Shown piece after piece: positions 60,799 through 64,000 of a stretch of DNA of 64,000 bases. The notes under the pieces were generated by a model. The model had not been told where the DNA came from. It did not search any database and was given only the letters and a program-made list of their open reading frames with translations. Within the stretch, counting starts at the first letter, position 1. Every line of letters begins with the position of its first letter. The translations under genes and the position numbers were made by a program. Source of the DNA: Hyphodiscus hymeniophilus (lineage: Eukaryota; Ascomycota; Leotiomycetes; Helotiales; Hyphodiscaceae); contig VNKQ01000018.1 of assembly GCA_016508695.1 (NCBI GenBank), forward strand, positions 1,209,009 through 1,273,008. Reading direction: 5' to 3'.

Positions 60799-62621
60799 AT
60801 GACTGAGATTATAGACAAAGAATCCATCAATGAGCATCATTTTAACCCAGGGCAAGAGGTGACTGAAGCTAATGATGCAAGAATTGAAGAGAAAGTGGTA
60901 GTTGAGAATCTACCTGCTATAATACGGCAAGAACATGAAAACGAGGCAGAAGTGCAAAATATTGGAAATATATCATTCTATTTGGTTACGCTTAGCTTCG
61001 TCGTCGCAAACTTCATCGTAGCTTTAGATGGAAGCATACTGTGTTAGTGAACGCCGAGTTCACACTTCCCATCAGCTAAGACTTCTTTTCCACAGCAACT
61101 GCCATCCCAACAATCACGACTCAGTTCAACAGCCTTGATCAAATCAGCTGGTATGGTACCGCATACCTGTTTACGCAAATGGCATGCGGACCTGCCTTTG
61201 GAAAGATCTACACGTACTTCAATAGCAAAATCACGTTTTTAATGGCCTTGTTCATATTCGAGGTTGGCTCGGTCATTTGTGCTACTGCTACCAACTCCAT
61301 CTCGTTGATTGTTGGGAGAGCTGTGGCCGGAATTGGCGCTGCAGGAATTCAGTGCGGCAGCCTTGCGATATATGCCCAATTGGTGCCTCTCAGAAAGAGA
61401 CCGATCGGAATGGCTCTAATTACTTCCGTATATGGGGTTGCAGAGGTCCTGGGCCCAACTTTGGGCGGAATCATCACAGATAGTAGACTGACCTGGCAAT
61501 TTTGCTTCTGGATAAATCTGCGTTAGGTCTACTCTTATGTCAACTTTATTGCAAGGCAGCTGACGTTTTCCAGCATTTGGATTCATCACTACTGTCATAA
61601 CAATATTCGCGATAAAACCCAATTCGAGTACTCTGCGAGATCTGCCTTTCAAGCAAAAGCTGTCTATGCTCGATTTTCCTGGGGCGCTCTGTCTGGTTTT
61701 AGCTTTACTGTCCTTGTCTTTATCCTTACAGACAGCAACGGATACCGGTGCGTGGTCGGACTTTCGAATTTGGATATGGCTTTCTACTTCAATAGTCTGT
61801 ACTGGAGGCTTTATTGTTGGGCAGATTCGTTTAAAAGACAAGTTAGTCACTAGGTTTAGCCACCAAGTTCAATGATTACTGATCAGAAATCTAGTGCTAC
61901 TATTCCTCCTCGCATTATCTCGCAAAGGACCGTATACGTTAGCTGCATATTTACGCTTCTTCTATCTTTGGGGATATATGTGCATGTTTATTACCTTCCA
62001 ATCTATTTTCAGGTTGTCAAAGGAATGAGTGCGGCGCAATCTGGAGTCAACATCCTAGCATATGTTATATCTATTACCGTTTTTATTGTGGTTAGCGGGT
62101 ACGTCATGACCAAATGGGGCTTTTACGTACCTTTAATGTGGGCTGGAGCACTAATATACGTCGTGGGGGCTACATTACTCTACACTATAACACCCAGTAC
62201 TAATGCCGGCGAGTATACCGGGTATCAAATAATCACGGGCACTGGATTCGGGCTGTCTTTTCAGGTCTCGTATATTGCTGTTCAGGTTGTTTCATCGGCC
62301 CAGGATCTACCTATCGCTTTGTCGTTAATAGTGTTTTTCCGGTCTTTTGGTGGCGCAATCGGTCTTGACCTTGCTCAGCTGATATTCGCTCGGATACTGG
62401 TTGATCGGCTCGATGTTATTCAAGGTATTGACAGCTCAGCTATTATTGCCTTAGGGGCTAGTGAGATTTCACATAAAGTTGATCCTTCAGAATTGGGTTT
62501 TATTCGTGAAGGCTATAGCAGGTCCATTTCTAGGACCTTTATATTGCCTATGGTTGTAGCAGGCATTGCTTTGATATGTAGTGGGTATATAGAGCGTAAG
62601 CGTATTATACAGGAGGTTTAG
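60799..62621 (+). CDS. MFS multidrug/toxin-type efflux transporter (DHA2-like)
   Basis: Four exons: 60799-61042, 61096-61521, 61574-61841 and 61895-62621, giving 554 residues. A ~55-residue acidic cytoplasmic N terminus is followed by about 14 membrane segments. Signature motifs: FVVANFIVALDGSILSTAIP in the first segment (motif of DHA2 exporters), GRAVAGIGAAGIQCGSLAIY, and motif C-like GVAEVLGPTLGGII in the fifth segment. The second half begins TIPPRIISQRTVYVSC and includes YYLPIYFQVVKGMSAAQSGV, all common in fungal 14-segment efflux pumps of secondary-metabolite clusters. It is the last gene before the telomere and probably exports the cluster product or confers self-resistance. Phases close exactly. 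Confidence 0.94.
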
Positions 62622-63906
62622 GTAGTAACTTGAATTTTTGACACGTAAATGTATTGTAAACTATATTACATTGTTCCCGGCCATCAATGAAGTTTGGAAT
62701 TAATTGAAAGCATAGGAAGTACTTCCAAGGTACGTTCGCTTACAAAATACCTCGTCCCTAGAATTATTACTAACTCGGTCGCCTTATCCCGTGGATTTGA
62801 TGTTAGTAGTCCATTATCCAGAAGCAATCCAGCTTCTGAGATTGGAATCCCGCTAAGTCCTTATGGAAAAGACTGTACTTGATTTACGTAATAAGTTAAT
62901 CGTACAGCATTACGTTACATTGGAGCAAGATGCTAGAGGACCTGTAATATAATACTTCTCCTCATACTATAACTCTCTTTCCCAGGACCTTTTCGACTCT
63001 ATATTCGCTAACTCCATCGATAAGCTCTAGCTCTAGCTGAGAATCCGCCATACGTTAGGACGGTAGCGGGTCTATTACTACCGGACGTAGTACACGAGAG
63101 TGAAACATATTGTAGAATTCCTTCGGCGTATTAACCCTAATAGTATTGTATCTCATTTTGTCGACTAAATGGGTTTTTTTAGTAAGGGCTTAGCAGTAGT
63201 AGTAATAGTATATAGTTTGTATATCAGAACTCATTTACCAAATATGTCTAGTAAATAAGCTTAGGGTTATATGTTTTTTATACTTTATTATTCTATATAA
63301 GTTAATTTTAAAATGGCTACCGATTTAATATAATTGCTACTATTATTACTAGAAGTATTAAGGCCGTAGCTAATATTAAATATAGGGTTTCACGTAATTA
63401 TTTACTACTTTACTAACTATTAGCAAGCTTTATATCTTACGGGAGTAAAAAACTACTTAGGTCGAAAATACTAAGTAAAGCTTAAATTTCGCTAAGAGCT
63501 CCTAGAATATCTTAAGTAATAATAATAGAAATATAATTTCCGTAGCATACTATTATTACTAGACAAGTCTTTATTATAACTAGTTTTCTTAGTTAAAGAC
63601 GGGTTTTAATATAAGGACTATATATTTAAGATTACAAATTCGTCAGTTATATAATAATACTATAATACTAAGTATAGTTAAAAGCGTTATAAGGACGAGA
63701 AGCTATTCTAGTCTATTTAGCTATAAACGTAATTTACTAGGAAGAGAGTATAATATTAAGTAATAAACGCGACTATTACAACTATATGACAATTTATAGC
63801 CTGAGGCTTAGTAGCTAGGCTATAAGAGAACTATAAGTAGAGATCACGGGGGCAAGAGCTACTCTATAGTCACGTGATTAGATTAGTCGTCTTAGGAAGA
63901 TTAGAA
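62622..63906. other. Gene-free AT-rich subtelomere
   Basis: From about 62,900 onward the DNA is strongly AT-rich, full of TAA/TTA/ATA trinucleotides and stop codons in all frames, with no open frame worth calling. The appearance is that of old repeat-derived DNA degraded by C-to-T changes, but no element can be recognised. Confidence 0.7.
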
Positions 63907-64000
63907 TAGGGTTAGGGTTAGGGGTTAGGGGTTAGGGTTAGGGTTAGGGTTAGGGTTAGGGTTAGGGTTAGGGTTAGGGTTAGGGTTAGGGTTAGGGTTA
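63907..64000 (+). repeat. Telomere, (TTAGGG)n
   Basis: About fifteen TTAGGG repeats run to the last base of the window, with two units near the inner edge carrying a fourth G. The G-rich strand reads 5'->3' outward on the plus strand, as expected for a right-hand chromosome end. Confidence 0.98.

Noticed and set aside
62694..62882. 62-codon frame downstream of the MFS gene
   Set aside because: Lies at the edge of AT-rich subtelomeric DNA and has no recognisable feature.

Overview
This is the right-hand end of a chromosome of a filamentous ascomycete (Pezizomycotina; Leotiomycetes or Sordariomycetes seem most likely, but I cannot place it further). The last ~95 bases are a TTAGGG telomere array in chromosome-end orientation. 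Genes carry many short introns of about 50-110 bases with GT..AG ends. The families are fungal: Zn2Cys6 regulator, LaeA-like methyltransferase, UstYa/DUF3328 protein, highly reducing PKS, homoisocitrate dehydrogenase. All exon joins given here were made by eye from splice signals and reading-frame continuity.

Left edge (0.2-3.1 kb): a small secreted Tyr/Gly-repeat protein with Kex2-type Lys-Arg sites lies next to a UstYa/DUF3328 protein. This is the minimal gene pair of a fungal ribosomal cyclic-peptide (dikaritin-type) locus. Core region (4.5-36 kb): mostly housekeeping and degradative genes. They are MSH6, an acyl-protein-thioesterase-like hydrolase (frameshifted), a GH36/raffinose-synthase-like protein, mitochondrial Tyr-tRNA synthetase, a GH18 chitinase with a CBM1 tail, an NTF2-like protein, a histidine acid phosphatase, a divergent LaeA-like methyltransferase/O-methyltransferase pair, a long disordered basic protein, homoisocitrate dehydrogenase, mitochondrial ribosomal protein S8 and a small repeat protein.

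Right part (37.2-62.6 kb): a subtelomeric polyketide cluster. It holds a Zn2Cys6 regulator, an acyl-CoA ligase, a 2,4-dienoyl-CoA-reductase-like SDR ending in the peroxisomal signal SKL, a 2-oxoglutarate/Fe(II) dioxygenase, a CYP52-like P450, a ~3,180-residue highly reducing PKS and an MFS exporter. The PKS order is KS-AT-DH-MT-ER-KR-ACP plus a C-terminal carnitine acyltransferase domain. Inferred scheme: the PKS makes a methylated, reduced chain; the carnitine acyltransferase domain exchanges it between ACP and a small acceptor; the ligase and SKL-tagged reductase process it as a CoA ester, probably in peroxisomes; the P450 and dioxygenase oxidise it; the MFS protein exports it. From about 62.6 kb to the telomere the DNA is AT-rich and gene-free.

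Three conserved genes (the hydrolase, the SDR and the PKS) each need a single-base correction, and each can be placed in a run of G. Assembly error is therefore a serious alternative to pseudogenisation.
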